Source: an uncultured Bacteroidota bacterium (GTDB lineage: Bacteria; Bacteroidota; Bacteroidia; Bacteroidales; UBA12077). From it: DNA of 64,000 nucleotides. Below, piece after piece: positions 36,775-46,777 of the stretch. The translations under genes and the position numbers were made by a program. The notes under the pieces are model-generated. The model was not told the DNA's origin, did no database searches, and saw nothing but the letters and a program-made list of their open reading frames with translations. Numbering within the stretch: the first letter of the stretch is position 1; the number at the start of each line of letters is the position of its first letter. The stretch is taken from NCBI GenBank assembly GCA_913055635.1, contig CAJXLK010000001.1, positions 192,314-256,313 on the forward strand, written 5' to 3'.

Positions 36775-38949
36775 ATGAAGGATTATGGTAGGTATTGCAT
36801 GGCTCTGATTTTGTGTGTTTTATTTTTTGGGGGGAACCTTCAGCCAACCCATGCCAATGCAACATCGAACACGGCCAGTGTCACTGACAGCTTGGTGAAG
36901 GTATTGCATCAAAGCCCTGGGGATACCGCCAAGGTTGATCTTTTTTATCGATTGAGCTGGTATTTGAAATTTTCCCATATCGATTCGGCCCTTCATTATG
37001 CGCGGGATGGCGTTGATTTGGCCCGTGAGGTTGGATATGGCCAGGGGCTGGCGCAAAATCTTAAAAGTTTGGGAGACATCTATGATATGACCGGCGATTA
37101 TACCCGGTCGGTCAAGATGTATCGTTCGGCACTGGATATTTTCAAGGAATTGAACCAGGCCAGGCGGGTGTCTAAAACCAATATGGCCATGGGGTTGACC
37201 TTTTTCCATGTGGGCGATTATGCCCGGGCCATGGAATATAACCAGGAGGCATTAAAGATTGCCCGGGAAGAGGGTTTCAAAGCGAACATTCCGTCCTGTC
37301 AGACCAACATCGGCATCATTCATCGCAATCAGGGCAATTATGAGCGGGCCCTGGAATATTACCAGCGGGCATTGGAAGGATTTCGTGCCATTGGCAACAA
37401 GCGCAATGAGGTAAAGGCTTACAGCAATCTGGGGGTCGTTCACAGCAATCTGGGCCATTATGATACAGCGCTGATATACTATAATAAGGCTTTGGACCGT
37501 GCCCGAAAGCTGGATATCAAACCGAGTAGAGCCATTGCTTATGGCAACATAGCGGGCGTGCATGAGCAGCAGGGCCGGTACCGTTTGGCTTTGGATTATT
37601 ACCGCCAGGCTTACCATATGTTCAGCCATTTGGGGTATAAACGGCGTATGGCCGGGTCGTCTGTCAATATGGCTTCTGTTTATTATCAATGGGCCGCGAA
37701 GGAGCACTCTTCCGCCCGAAAGCAGGAACTGTTAAACCAGGCCATGAATTATGGCCGTCAGGGGAAGGATATGGCACAACGAATTGGTGTTTTGGCTGAA
37801 CAACAGCAGGCTTTAGAAGTGCTGAGTAAAGTTTATGCCAGATTGAACGATTATCAGCGTGCCTACCAATTGCATCGTCAGTTCCAGGCGCTCAACGACA
37901 GCCTTTTTAATCGGCAAAAAAGCCGGCAGATTGAAGAACTGGCAGCCAAATACCGGATGCAGCAACAAAGAAAGGAGAATCAGCTTCTGCGTAAAGAAAA
38001 CGAACTGCAGCAAACCCAAATTGAACGGTCAAGGTTGCTTCGGAAGATTACCGTTGGAGTGGTTCTGCTGGTTTCCGCTTTTTCTGTTGTTTATTTCCGG
38101 CGCTATCGCAGGCAAAAGCGTTACGCCAGGGAATTGCGCGAGAAAAATGCCCTTATCCGCCAGCAAACCGACCAACTGAATGAGATGAACCATGATAAAA
38201 ACCGCATCATTTCCATTATAAGCCATGACCTGAGAAGTCCGCTCTCCAGCATACTCACTTCAGCCCACGTTTTGCGGAAAGGGATGTATAAGAGTCAAAA
38301 AGAGATGTCCGAATTCCATTACTACATCTATAAGAATGCCTCAGGATTGCTTCATTTGCTGGAGAATTTGCTATCGTGGGCCAAAAACCAGCAAAACCAG
38401 ATCACCTTTTTCCCTGAGCAACAACCTCTATACCCGGTGATCGATTATAACATTGAATTCCTCAGCAATATGGCCCGGGATAAGGGGGTAAGATTGACCC
38501 ATGATCTGGAGGATGAACATTTGGAGGCGGTATTTGACCAGAATATGATTTCAACGGTGATTCGTAACCTGATTTCCAATGCCATTAAATTCACCCCGAG
38601 CGGAGGCCAGGTGAAGGTGCATGTGCACGCGTTGAATGATCGGTTAGAAGTTGGAGTAAGCGATACCGGCATGGGCATTGATCAACAGGAAAAGCAGAAA
38701 ATACTCCGTGGAGAAGTCAGCCAGCCCCAAACAGGCACTGAGCTGGAAAAAGGCAGTGGTATCGGACTGAAAGTTTCACTTGATTTTATCCATAAACATC
38801 ACGGACACCTCTCCATCAACACAGAACCCGGAGTGGGTACCACTTTTCGCTTTACTTTGCCCAAACCTTCCTCCTATGATGGTTCATCGTCCAGGGGCCA
38901 GTCCCGGAATCTAACCCGCCGAGGCTCATCGAACGATGCCCCCGGATAA
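36775..38949 (+). CDS. TPR sensor histidine kinase
   Basis: A 724-residue membrane kinase. A signal or anchor segment (YCMALILCVLFFGGNLQPTH) is followed by about six tetratricopeptide repeats at about residues 65-345 (e.g. YERALEYYQRALEGFRAIGN). A coiled coil (QQRKENQLLRKENELQQTQI) leads to a membrane span at about 423-441, then a second coiled coil. The kinase core has the H-box ISHDLRSPLSSIL with H484, the N-box NLISNAIKFTPSGG, G1 VSDTGMGID and G2 GSGIGLKVSLDF. TPRs face the periplasm. No response regulator gene is in the window. ATG at 36775 is used; the longer TTG start at 36727 lacks support. Confidence 0.9.
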   Translation: MKDYGRYCMALILCVLFFGGNLQPTHANATSNTASVTDSLVKVLHQSPGDTAKVDLFYRLSWYLKFSHIDSALHYARDGVDLAREVGYGQGLAQNLKSLGDIYDMTGDYTRSVKMYRSALDIFKELNQARRVSKTNMAMGLTFFHVGDYARAMEYNQEALKIAREEGFKANIPSCQTNIGIIHRNQGNYERALEYYQRALEGFRAIGNKRNEVKAYSNLGVVHSNLGHYDTALIYYNKALDRARKLDIKPSRAIAYGNIAGVHEQQGRYRLALDYYRQAYHMFSHLGYKRRMAGSSVNMASVYYQWAAKEHSSARKQELLNQAMNYGRQGKDMAQRIGVLAEQQQALEVLSKVYARLNDYQRAYQLHRQFQALNDSLFNRQKSRQIEELAAKYRMQQQRKENQLLRKENELQQTQIERSRLLRKITVGVVLLVSAFSVVYFRRYRRQKRYARELREKNALIRQQTDQLNEMNHDKNRIISIISHDLRSPLSSILTSAHVLRKGMYKSQKEMSEFHYYIYKNASGLLHLLENLLSWAKNQQNQITFFPEQQPLYPVIDYNIEFLSNMARDKGVRLTHDLEDEHLEAVFDQNMISTVIRNLISNAIKFTPSGGQVKVHVHALNDRLEVGVSDTGMGIDQQEKQKILRGEVSQPQTGTELEKGSGIGLKVSLDFIHKHHGHLSINTEPGVGTTFRFTLPKPSSYDGSSSRGQSRNLTRRGSSNDAPG

Positions 38950-39231
38950 GATTCGAATGATTCCCCCGGGAGGGATTTTGCAGAGGGCTGATCTTCGAAG
39001 GATTTACGTTTTGGTAAGGGCTAACTGCCCGCAGGATAATTTTTCCTGGAAAATATGAATTAAAAGGCACGGGCCTGCCGGGTGATATCCCTGATAACCG
39101 GTTCCGGGCTCATAAAACCAGGCTTATGGCAGATGATAGAGGGATTTTTTCGTCCGGCAATTCAGGATTCAATTTAAATCCACATGATTCATTTTAAATC
39201 CGGGCAATTCAGGTTCATGTCAGAATCCGGT

Positions 39232-39651
39232 TTAAGATAAATCCGGGGGTTTCCTTAAGTTTTTCTTCTCCGAATGTTTTTTCTTCTTCTCCAGTCTTTT
39301 TCTTTTTGCTGCACGGGAGGGTTGGGTCGGTTTTCTTTTTCGGGGTCTTTTCAGGGCGTGCTCAAGGGTGTTATACAATTTTTCCATGGCCCGGCGCCTG
39401 TTTTTGACCTGAGAACGGCTTGAGGCATCGGTGATGATCAAGTCTGCGCCGTTGGTCAATTGATTGCCGATTTTATGGCGGATCCTTTGCTTTTCCCAAT
39501 CGGTGAGGATATGGGAGGATATTACATTAAAGCGCAGCTCAACCTGGGTGGCGGTTTTATTGGCGTGCTGACCCCCGGGGCCCCCACTGCGGGAAGCGTT
39601 GAAGCGGATCTCTTTCTCCAGTTGACGGTGGCGCAGATTGAAATGTTTCAT
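39232..39651 (-). CDS. arfB: peptidyl-tRNA hydrolase ArfB
   Basis: Rescues stalled ribosomes by hydrolysing peptidyl-tRNA. The RF-1-like domain has RSGGPGGQHANKTATQVEL with the GGQ motif at residues 26-28, and a lysine/arginine-rich tail (RAAKRKRLEKKKKHSEKKN) that inserts into the empty mRNA channel. The 139 residues fit the family. It starts 46 bp downstream of the MG2 gene on the same strand. Confidence 0.92.
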   Translation of the reverse strand: MKHFNLRHRQLEKEIRFNASRSGGPGGQHANKTATQVELRFNVISSHILTDWEKQRIRHKIGNQLTNGADLIITDASSRSQVKNRRRAMEKLYNTLEHALKRPRKRKPTQPSRAAKRKRLEKKKKHSEKKNLRKPPDLS

Positions 39652-39697
39652 CTCCCTTACAACTCACTTGGGCTATTGCTTATTATTTGCCTGGGCT

Positions 39698-42076
39698 TTA
39701 TTTTGGCCCATTATTTTGGCGTTTGACTTCAAACGTTTCACTGCCATAAAAAAGCTTGCCATCCCGGGTGTACCCCCGAACGATAATTTTATAGGCTCCG
39801 GTACGATCAGAAGTATTGAAGATTACTGGAGTAGGTTGGTTTTTAATGGGTTGATCCGGGTTCCAGTATAAAGTTGTTCTGAAATCGGGGATGCGTCCTG
39901 GTTGGTTGAATGATTTATTCCCCTCATTTGGCCCGGTGGGTGTATCGGGTTGTAGGGTTTGATAAGTTGTAAAAATCGAAGATTCCGGAAAGTTTATGCC
40001 GCCAAAGTTATCTGTATTGGTTGTGAACATGATGATCCCGTTGAAGGCGTGGGCACCCACCATGTAGGTTCGGTTAATGACTTCTATTTTGTCTATCATT
40101 GAGGGATGCATTTTGACCAGCTTGCCGGCATCATAAACGGGCAGGTTATCGAGCAGTAAGAGGGGAGCCCCGGGCAAGGCATAATTTTGATCATTAAGGA
40201 CCTCAAAATGATATCCACTCTGATCGTGGCGAATCCGTGCATGGGGAACCAGTTCCAGAAAGACCTGTTCCATGGTTTCCAGGTCAATGTATTCATCCAA
40301 CTCAATGCTGATCTGATCCCGGGTTGGAAAGATTGTTGTGTTTTTATCATTGACCTCTTGAGTATCGGTAGGTTTCTTAAAATGAGCCTGGAGCTGGCTG
40401 TTAATCATCAATTCTTCAACCAGGGCCTTGTTTTCTTTTTCCAGGGGGAAGGGGGCTTTAATGGGATCGGGATAGAGGGGTGAAAAATTCCGGTTTAGCT
40501 GAATCTTGTAATTGATCGAGTCGGCCTGCCTGGTATAGGGGGAGATGTATAGTTCCTGAGCCCCTTTCAGATCATGCAAAGTAAAAATGAATTCACCATT
40601 GGCCTGTGTTTGGTAGAGGTGAACCTGGGGATTATTGAACAAAACCGAGGCAGCCACCTGCCGGTCGGGAACGGGTTGTCCTGTTTCGCCATCGAGCAGG
40701 GTACCACTGATGGTTAGGTCACGGTATTCAGGCAAATGTTCAAGGGTATCAGGCCGGTGGTGCGATAGTTGCTTGAGGAAAGCTTTTGGGTTCAGGTTTT
40801 GCTCCCATAACAGGAGTATGTTCCTGATCTGCTGCTTCATACTTTTGGTGATCTTTCCCTGCCGGGTAAGGTGATGATCAAGAAGCTCTGGATGAAGAAT
40901 GCAGCTTGCCGGCAGTTCATCATGCCCGGTCAGGTTAGTGCCTGTGCGCACGACCGAGATCATTGATGAAACAGGCTGATCACCAATGGGAAAGTCGGGC
41001 TCCAGTTCGAGTTGAACCGGTTGTTTTCTGCCATAATGCTTTTCAGAGGTTTTCACTGATATAGTCCCTGCCCGTTTACGCGGAATATAGACGGGGTTCA
41101 GTTTTTTCATTTTTCCTGCTTTGTCCCAAAGAAGGATATAATGAATGCCATAGGACAGTTTTTTCAGGGGAATTTGCCGGGTTAATCCATTTTGTGGTTT
41201 TTTGGAGAGGGTATCCTCGAAGCAGGTTTGATAGGCCTGGTTGATTATTTCTATGCGCAGGGGAGGATCAAAGGTGGGGGAAGGGGTTGGGCCCTGAAGC
41301 GAATAGGTTAAATTGTTTTGATCTGTGGAAACATTCGCAATCAAGCCCGCAGGTTGGGCCCCCGGCAAATTTTTCCTCAGGGTATCTTTATTTTTCAGGA
41401 GCCACTCCATATGGTAGGTGGTTGAATCATTGGGGATAAGTTTGGCCGCGCCAAGACCATTGGAGGCAGTATTGAGTTGTTTAATGGTTTGGCCCCGGTT
41501 ATTGGCAAGGCGCAAGGAATCTGTTTGCCGGTGAATTTGTGGGGGGACAAACCAGGCCATTTGATTTTCTTTTCCTTCTACCAATCTTCCCTGATCAACG
41601 GCTAAGCGGATGGAGCTGGAATCTGTTGTGAGGCCATGGTGGGGTGGGGCGTCGGGATTGACCACCACCAGTTGCTGACGGGCAAAGCCGTTTGGGGCGA
41701 AGTTTCTCTGGTATTTGGTATAGGCCTGCAGCAGAAAAATGCCACTGGAGGATTCTCTGGGAATGGTAAAAGAACCGGTGGCCTTACCTTTTTTCAGGGC
41801 CACCTTTTGTTGAATCAAAGGATCTTCCTTGCGATTAAACAGTTCCACATAGAGCACCTTACTGATTGGCTGGTCAGGATGCTGGCCTTCTATCAAATAA
41901 TCGGCCCGGAACCGGACGGTTTCACCTGTGATGTAGAGGCTTCGGTCAGTATGCAGTTGGATTTGCTCGCCTGGCATATTCCTCATCTCGGGCGGCTCCT
42001 GGCTCTGTGTGGTTTGAGCTGTCAGTGTGAATAAAAAGCAGACCAGGGGCAGCAGCAACCGCGCCGATCTTTTCAT
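39698..42076 (-). CDS. MG2-domain protein with TonB plug-like C-terminus
   Basis: A 792-residue exported protein of a Bacteroidota family. From ATG at 42076 a signal peptide (LLLPLVCFLFTLTAQTTQSQ) leads to an alpha-2-macroglobulin MG2 domain (EQIQLHTDRSLYITGETVRF, then SSSGIFLLQAYTKY). A carboxypeptidase-regulatory-like domain follows at about 455-535 (LTISGTLLDGETGQPVPDRQ), then a plug-like end (LLLLDNLPVYDAGKLVKMHP, IDKIEVINRTYMVGAHAFNG) without a barrel. It probably lies in the periplasm or on the outer membrane and acts with the receptor genes upstream. A second ATG at 42115 adds 13 residues. Confidence 0.85.
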   Translation of the reverse strand: MKRSARLLLPLVCFLFTLTAQTTQSQEPPEMRNMPGEQIQLHTDRSLYITGETVRFRADYLIEGQHPDQPISKVLYVELFNRKEDPLIQQKVALKKGKATGSFTIPRESSSGIFLLQAYTKYQRNFAPNGFARQQLVVVNPDAPPHHGLTTDSSSIRLAVDQGRLVEGKENQMAWFVPPQIHRQTDSLRLANNRGQTIKQLNTASNGLGAAKLIPNDSTTYHMEWLLKNKDTLRKNLPGAQPAGLIANVSTDQNNLTYSLQGPTPSPTFDPPLRIEIINQAYQTCFEDTLSKKPQNGLTRQIPLKKLSYGIHYILLWDKAGKMKKLNPVYIPRKRAGTISVKTSEKHYGRKQPVQLELEPDFPIGDQPVSSMISVVRTGTNLTGHDELPASCILHPELLDHHLTRQGKITKSMKQQIRNILLLWEQNLNPKAFLKQLSHHRPDTLEHLPEYRDLTISGTLLDGETGQPVPDRQVAASVLFNNPQVHLYQTQANGEFIFTLHDLKGAQELYISPYTRQADSINYKIQLNRNFSPLYPDPIKAPFPLEKENKALVEELMINSQLQAHFKKPTDTQEVNDKNTTIFPTRDQISIELDEYIDLETMEQVFLELVPHARIRHDQSGYHFEVLNDQNYALPGAPLLLLDNLPVYDAGKLVKMHPSMIDKIEVINRTYMVGAHAFNGIIMFTTNTDNFGGINFPESSIFTTYQTLQPDTPTGPNEGNKSFNQPGRIPDFRTTLYWNPDQPIKNQPTPVIFNTSDRTGAYKIIVRGYTRDGKLFYGSETFEVKRQNNGPK

Positions 42077-42130
42077 TTTCACAGGCAGATGATGGTATAT
42101 GAAATTTTTGCGCATAGATCACACATGGTT

Positions 42131-43264
42131 TTAGTCCTTCCAGAAATCGGGTTTTTCCAGGCTTCCCCCTTCCATTCGGCAATCAAAGCATTCCGGATTG
42201 GCCCTTCCATAGCTGTTGCCCAATTTGCCCAGAAAAACGGGCCAGGCGGAGGAGGGCAAATAATATAAACCGCCCAGTTCGAAATCCAGCACACACCGGG
42301 GATAAATAAATTCGAGGGAGGGCCGCTCAACGTAAATTCTATCCTGCTTTACGGAGGCTACTGTGAAATACCCCCGAACCAGTTCCTGGGGATTGTCCGG
42401 GGAATAAATATTTCCCCGGATCTGATAGGGTTGTTTGCTGAAGAGAAACTCTTTTTGGGAGATCTGTTCTTTGATGGCATCCCAGTATTGATAGGTGGCT
42501 TCATTGACGGTATACTGGTTGACCTTCAGAGAGTATCTGATTGATAGCCTTTTGTTGTCGGTACCGACAAAATGAAGGGGATGGCCGTTGAGTTGGGCCT
42601 GATCCAGGCTGGAAGTCCGGGCGGTAAATATTTCCTTCACGCGTTGGGTGTTCCAGCACCGGTAGAGGGTGTCATAATTGTAAAAGGGTTGAATCTGATA
42701 ATTGGTAAAGATGCCCTTGATTTTAAAATCGGCGGTGTATTCATAGGTTTCGACGAGTTTCCAGAAAAAGAATGTACTGTCATGGACGGCTTTTTTTGTA
42801 TTCAGGTAGAACTGATAACCAGGCAGGCCGTTGGGATAGTTTTGGCTGGTGTGATGTTCTATCCGGTGGTAGACGCTGTCGATTCCGACAGCGGGCTTCA
42901 TCCGGATAAAATCGGATTGATAGGTTTTTCCTTTTGGGGTTTCTATGAGCAGGCGATAGGAATGGCCCACTTTTCCCCTGATGCCTTTTTTAGCTGATTG
43001 ATAGACTCCGGGTTGGGTTTCACTGAGCAGATGTTTGGGTCCGGCTTTTTCTTCCAGGGCCACGTTGCATCCTGTGAGCGGGGAAATTGAATCCGTGCCC
43101 AGGGGGGTGGTTTGGGACAGGCGAATGGTGTAGGGCCCGGGCTGGTTGGTGATCATCCCCTCAACCACCAGTGCCCGGTCGTATTCTTTTTTGCCCGGCA
43201 TGAAGGGTTCTTCACACATTGCCAGGGGGAGCAGCAGCAAAGGCAAGATGTATTTAATCTTCAT
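42131..43264 (-). CDS. DUF4249 lipoprotein
   Basis: A 377-residue lipoprotein (signal MKIKYILPLLLLPLAMC, Cys17). ALVVEGMITNQPGPYTIRLS matches the DUF4249 N-terminus, and CFDCRMEGGSLEKPDFW is the cysteine-containing end of the family. DUF4249 proteins are typically encoded right after a TonB-dependent receptor and probably form its extracellular lid. Its first 11 bases overlap the end of the receptor gene, showing translational coupling. A longer frame to 43351 is an artefact. Confidence 0.9.
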   Translation of the reverse strand: MKIKYILPLLLLPLAMCEEPFMPGKKEYDRALVVEGMITNQPGPYTIRLSQTTPLGTDSISPLTGCNVALEEKAGPKHLLSETQPGVYQSAKKGIRGKVGHSYRLLIETPKGKTYQSDFIRMKPAVGIDSVYHRIEHHTSQNYPNGLPGYQFYLNTKKAVHDSTFFFWKLVETYEYTADFKIKGIFTNYQIQPFYNYDTLYRCWNTQRVKEIFTARTSSLDQAQLNGHPLHFVGTDNKRLSIRYSLKVNQYTVNEATYQYWDAIKEQISQKEFLFSKQPYQIRGNIYSPDNPQELVRGYFTVASVKQDRIYVERPSLEFIYPRCVLDFELGGLYYLPSSAWPVFLGKLGNSYGRANPECFDCRMEGGSLEKPDFWKD

Positions 43265-46028
43265 AATGGCCAAGTTTAAGGTTATAGGTAAGCGAGGGAA
43301 TGACGGTTCCAAAGATGGAGAGCCTGTATCCCTGTATATTGCCGCCTTCATTTCTGAAATGGACCGAATAAGGATTGCGGCGACCCGTCAGGTTATAAAA
43401 CGAGAGGCTCCAGGAGCCGTGGGCGAACTTATCCTTTTTGAGGTTGCCTTCATAGTTGATCGACAGATCGACTCGGAAATATTCGGGCAACCTGGATTCG
43501 TTGCGCCGGGAAAAACCGGTAACCTGGATGCCGTTTTGGTAGTAAAGGGATTTGGGATAGGTCACCGGTTGTCCGCTGGCATATTTAACATTGGTCGAGA
43601 CACTCCAGCGTTTGGTCAGCTGATAGTTGAGGGTCATGTTCAGGGTATGGGGTTTGTCGTAATTGGCCGGATAGGAAAAGCCAAGGTTATTGCTTGTTCC
43701 CCGTTTTTTATTGACGGCTTTGACCATCGATCTTGAATAGGTGTAGTTGACCCAGCCGTTTAGGGGGTCGCTGTTGAGGCGGAGCATGAATTCCAGGCCA
43801 TAGGCGTGGAGGTCACCCTGAATGATATCCGTTTCCGGGCGTTTGCTGTAAAGGAGGTTGGCCCCGTCTTTGATTTCAACCAGGTTATCGACGGTTTTGT
43901 AGTATCCTTCCAGGGAAGCTTCCAGATCAAGCTGGGAGAGATTTTTGTACAACCCCATTGAATACTGGGAACCGGCCATTGGCTGGATATGTGGGTCTGA
44001 GAGTTTCCAGATGTCGGTGGGTGTGGCCGATAAGGTGTTTGACATCAGAAAGATGTACTGATGTAGCCTGTTGTAGCCGGCCTTCACCGAGAAGTCATCC
44101 TCTATCATATATTTGGCCGACAAGCGGTAATCAAGCCCCCGGTAGTTGGTAATGGGCTCAAGTTGGCCGTAATGAAGGGTATCGGTGATGTTTTCAACTT
44201 CCCTGGGCTCCCTGTCGGGGTAGGTGTAAATGGATTTGGCCCCAAGATAGGTGTACTGGGTAGCCCGGAGGCCTGCATCCACGGTCAGATCCGGGGTTAT
44301 TTCCCATTTATCGCCCACAAAAACACTGGCCTTCAATCCCTTTTCCGGTTCAAAACTGACGGGTTGAAGCCTGGAAGATGTTTTCAGGGGCATGAAATCG
44401 CCCTGGTGTAACTGGTAATGCACAAGATTAACGCCATATTGGAGGTTATGCAATTCCGTGATGTCATAGTCAAAGTTGAGCTTGACCTCGCTGTGGTTCA
44501 AATCGAATGATTGGCGGCTCGAGAGATATTCAATTTCTTCATTGATTTCGCGGAAGTGATAGTTGCTGTGGGCCAGGCTAAGGCGAAAGCGGTGATCTTC
44601 ACTGAAATGATGCTTCCATTGCAGGCTGGCCCCGGCATTGGAGTATTGATTTTCGAAACCGATCGGAATGTCGGCATAATCGCGGCTTCCATAAGCCAAC
44701 AGGTTTAGGTGGTTGTGGCTACCCAGTCGGTGGGTCAGGTTGATCATGGCGTCCGAAAACCGAGCCTGGCTGTTGCTGATCGTTGGGTTTTTGATCTCGT
44801 TTAATAGCCAATCCGAATAAGTGGTGCGGAAACTGGCCATGTAACTGGCCGTATCCTGCTTGATAGGGCCTTCAACCATCAGGCGACTGGTGACCGGACT
44901 GATGCCGCCACGGGCAGAGAATTTTTTCATATTGCCCTGTTGGGCCTCTATGTCAAAAATCGAGGAGAGGCGGCCCCCGTGGTCAACGGGCATGCTGCTT
45001 TTGTAGAGGGAGAATTCATCTACCGCATCGGAGTTGAAAGCCGTAAACATGCCAAAAAGATGGTGGACATTATAGAGGGGGAGGTTGTTCAGGTAAAACA
45101 TGTTTTGATCGGAGGGACTGCCCCGGACATTGAATCCCGATGAAGCTTCGCTGACCGATTGTACCCCCGGCAGCATCAGGGCTACCTTGATGATGTCCTG
45201 TTCGCCCATGACCACAGGCATTTTTTTGATGTTTTTGGTGTTAAGCTTTTCCATACCCATTTTGGTGGCCCGCACATTGTCATGGCGATCGGCTGTAACC
45301 ACTGTTTCTTCAATTTTATAGGTCTTGGTCTTCAGATCGATGTTCAACCTTCCATCGGAAAGGACCTGAATGCGGTATTTCTTTTCATGGCTGCCTATGC
45401 TGTTCACTGATAGGGTATATTCGCCTTTGTCCAGTTTAAGAGAATAATGCCCCGATACATCGGTGGTGGTGTAGAGGTTCTGCTCTTCGATTTTTAAGGT
45501 GGCCTGCGGAATGGGCTGACCATCACTGGCGTTTGAGACAAATCCCCTGACCTCCGCCCGCTGCATGGTACGCCCTTCCTTGCGGGAGCCTATGGTTACT
45601 TTTTCAGTGACATAATCGCTGTAAGTCTTCAAATGGCTTTTGCCCGTGGACCTCTCGCCGGTGTCAACCACCCGGGTGGCCCGGGGGCGTTGGAAAAAAT
45701 TGTTTGACAGCGAGGTCTTTAGCCTGAGGTTTTTCAGGCAAAAATAGTTGCCCCGGCCATCGGCATAAACCTTATAATCTTTTTCTGGTAAATTGTGGGA
45801 TAGAGCCCTGATCAATGGAATGCTGTCGCCTGAAATATGCAAGGCCATCCTGGCCAGGGTGTCTCCTTCATAATAGAGTTTGACACCGGCCCGTTGCTCA
45901 AGTTCTTCTGCCAAACCCTTCCAGGTTAACCCGCTGTATTGGGAACCAATATAAAGGGTGTCTCCCTGACCATATGATGCCGATGCGAGGGAGAGAAAAA
46001 AGGCAAAAAAAATGATGGGGTTTTTCAT
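43254..46028 (-). CDS. STN-type TonB-dependent receptor
   Basis: A 924-residue outer-membrane transporter. After a signal peptide (NPIIFFAFFLSLASASYGQ) comes an STN domain at about 25-115 (TWKGLAEELEQRAGVKLYYE). A carboxypeptidase-regulatory-like domain lies at about 155-245 (VRGFVSNASDGQPIPQATLK), then a plug (GMEKLNTKNIKKMPVVMGEQ, GFNVRGSPSDQNMFYLNNLP) and a 22-strand barrel ending in LSYNFTGRR-like strands (NLTGRRNPYSVHFRNEGGNI). The STN domain usually contacts a FecR-type anti-sigma factor, yet none is in the window. The substrate is unknown. ATG at 46028. Confidence 0.93.
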   Translation of the reverse strand: MKNPIIFFAFFLSLASASYGQGDTLYIGSQYSGLTWKGLAEELEQRAGVKLYYEGDTLARMALHISGDSIPLIRALSHNLPEKDYKVYADGRGNYFCLKNLRLKTSLSNNFFQRPRATRVVDTGERSTGKSHLKTYSDYVTEKVTIGSRKEGRTMQRAEVRGFVSNASDGQPIPQATLKIEEQNLYTTTDVSGHYSLKLDKGEYTLSVNSIGSHEKKYRIQVLSDGRLNIDLKTKTYKIEETVVTADRHDNVRATKMGMEKLNTKNIKKMPVVMGEQDIIKVALMLPGVQSVSEASSGFNVRGSPSDQNMFYLNNLPLYNVHHLFGMFTAFNSDAVDEFSLYKSSMPVDHGGRLSSIFDIEAQQGNMKKFSARGGISPVTSRLMVEGPIKQDTASYMASFRTTYSDWLLNEIKNPTISNSQARFSDAMINLTHRLGSHNHLNLLAYGSRDYADIPIGFENQYSNAGASLQWKHHFSEDHRFRLSLAHSNYHFREINEEIEYLSSRQSFDLNHSEVKLNFDYDITELHNLQYGVNLVHYQLHQGDFMPLKTSSRLQPVSFEPEKGLKASVFVGDKWEITPDLTVDAGLRATQYTYLGAKSIYTYPDREPREVENITDTLHYGQLEPITNYRGLDYRLSAKYMIEDDFSVKAGYNRLHQYIFLMSNTLSATPTDIWKLSDPHIQPMAGSQYSMGLYKNLSQLDLEASLEGYYKTVDNLVEIKDGANLLYSKRPETDIIQGDLHAYGLEFMLRLNSDPLNGWVNYTYSRSMVKAVNKKRGTSNNLGFSYPANYDKPHTLNMTLNYQLTKRWSVSTNVKYASGQPVTYPKSLYYQNGIQVTGFSRRNESRLPEYFRVDLSINYEGNLKKDKFAHGSWSLSFYNLTGRRNPYSVHFRNEGGNIQGYRLSIFGTVIPSLTYNLKLGHYED

Positions 46029-46030
46029 AT

Positions 46031-46777
46031 TTATTCTGTCAATGAATTCTGGTTGCAATACTGCAATAATTCTTGAAGTTGCTGTTTGTCTGCTTTTCTA
46101 TATGAAATCTGGTGGTTGCGGATAAACTTCCTGATTTTTTTTCGCCGGTTTGGCCTGAAATGTCTGATAAAGCTGCCTCTTCCCCGAATTCGCTCCATAT
46201 CGCCCTTTTCAATGAAGAACGATTGGCTTTGCGTTTGGGAATATTGGCCCAATGGAGTGAGTTCATCGTATTTAGAAATGAAATTTTTCCCATGCCTGCG
46301 CACAAAGGTCAGATTTTGATCGATGATTTGTTCCAAATAGTGGGGGGCTGCATCTGATAGGCCATAATGTTTAGCATTGACAAATAATGTATTGTGTAAT
46401 TTAAAGGAGTCAACCCGCCGAGAATTGAGTTCAATGGGTCTGAACATATTGTTGGAGAAACGGGCTTTCAGAATCACCTGATCAATGGCGATGTCGTATT
46501 TGAGCCATACCTCATCGAAGGAATCATCACCAATATAGACCGTACCGCGGACCCATTCGTTTTCTTTATAGTAAGGATGACCTTTGATTCGGCTGTCGGG
46601 CAAGGAATAGATGAAACCATGGATCAGCCGGTCATTCACTTCATACCGGGAAGCGGTATATTCAAGCAGGCCAGTGATGTTGTTTTTTCTGGAGGTTGTC
46701 TGTGTTTGTCCCGGGATATGATTAAAGAGAAGGAGTAAAAAGGTAAGCAGGAACCAAAGCGAATGTTTGTGCTGCAT
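46031..46777 (-). CDS. small exported protein upstream of the TonB receptor
   Basis: A 248-residue protein starting at ATG 46777, with a signal peptide (LWFLLTFLLLLFNHIPGQTQ). The middle (YKENEWVRGTVYIGDDSFDE, VWLKYDIAIDQVILK) is mostly beta-strand. The C-terminal third is very basic (RHFRPNRRKKIRKFIRNHQI). Its stop ends 2 bp before the receptor ATG, so it is translationally coupled to the STN receptor and belongs to that operon. Similar small exported proteins precede such receptors in Bacteroidota. I do not recognise a named family. Confidence 0.75.
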   Translation of the reverse strand: MQHKHSLWFLLTFLLLLFNHIPGQTQTTSRKNNITGLLEYTASRYEVNDRLIHGFIYSLPDSRIKGHPYYKENEWVRGTVYIGDDSFDEVWLKYDIAIDQVILKARFSNNMFRPIELNSRRVDSFKLHNTLFVNAKHYGLSDAAPHYLEQIIDQNLTFVRRHGKNFISKYDELTPLGQYSQTQSQSFFIEKGDMERIRGRGSFIRHFRPNRRKKIRKFIRNHQISYRKADKQQLQELLQYCNQNSLTE

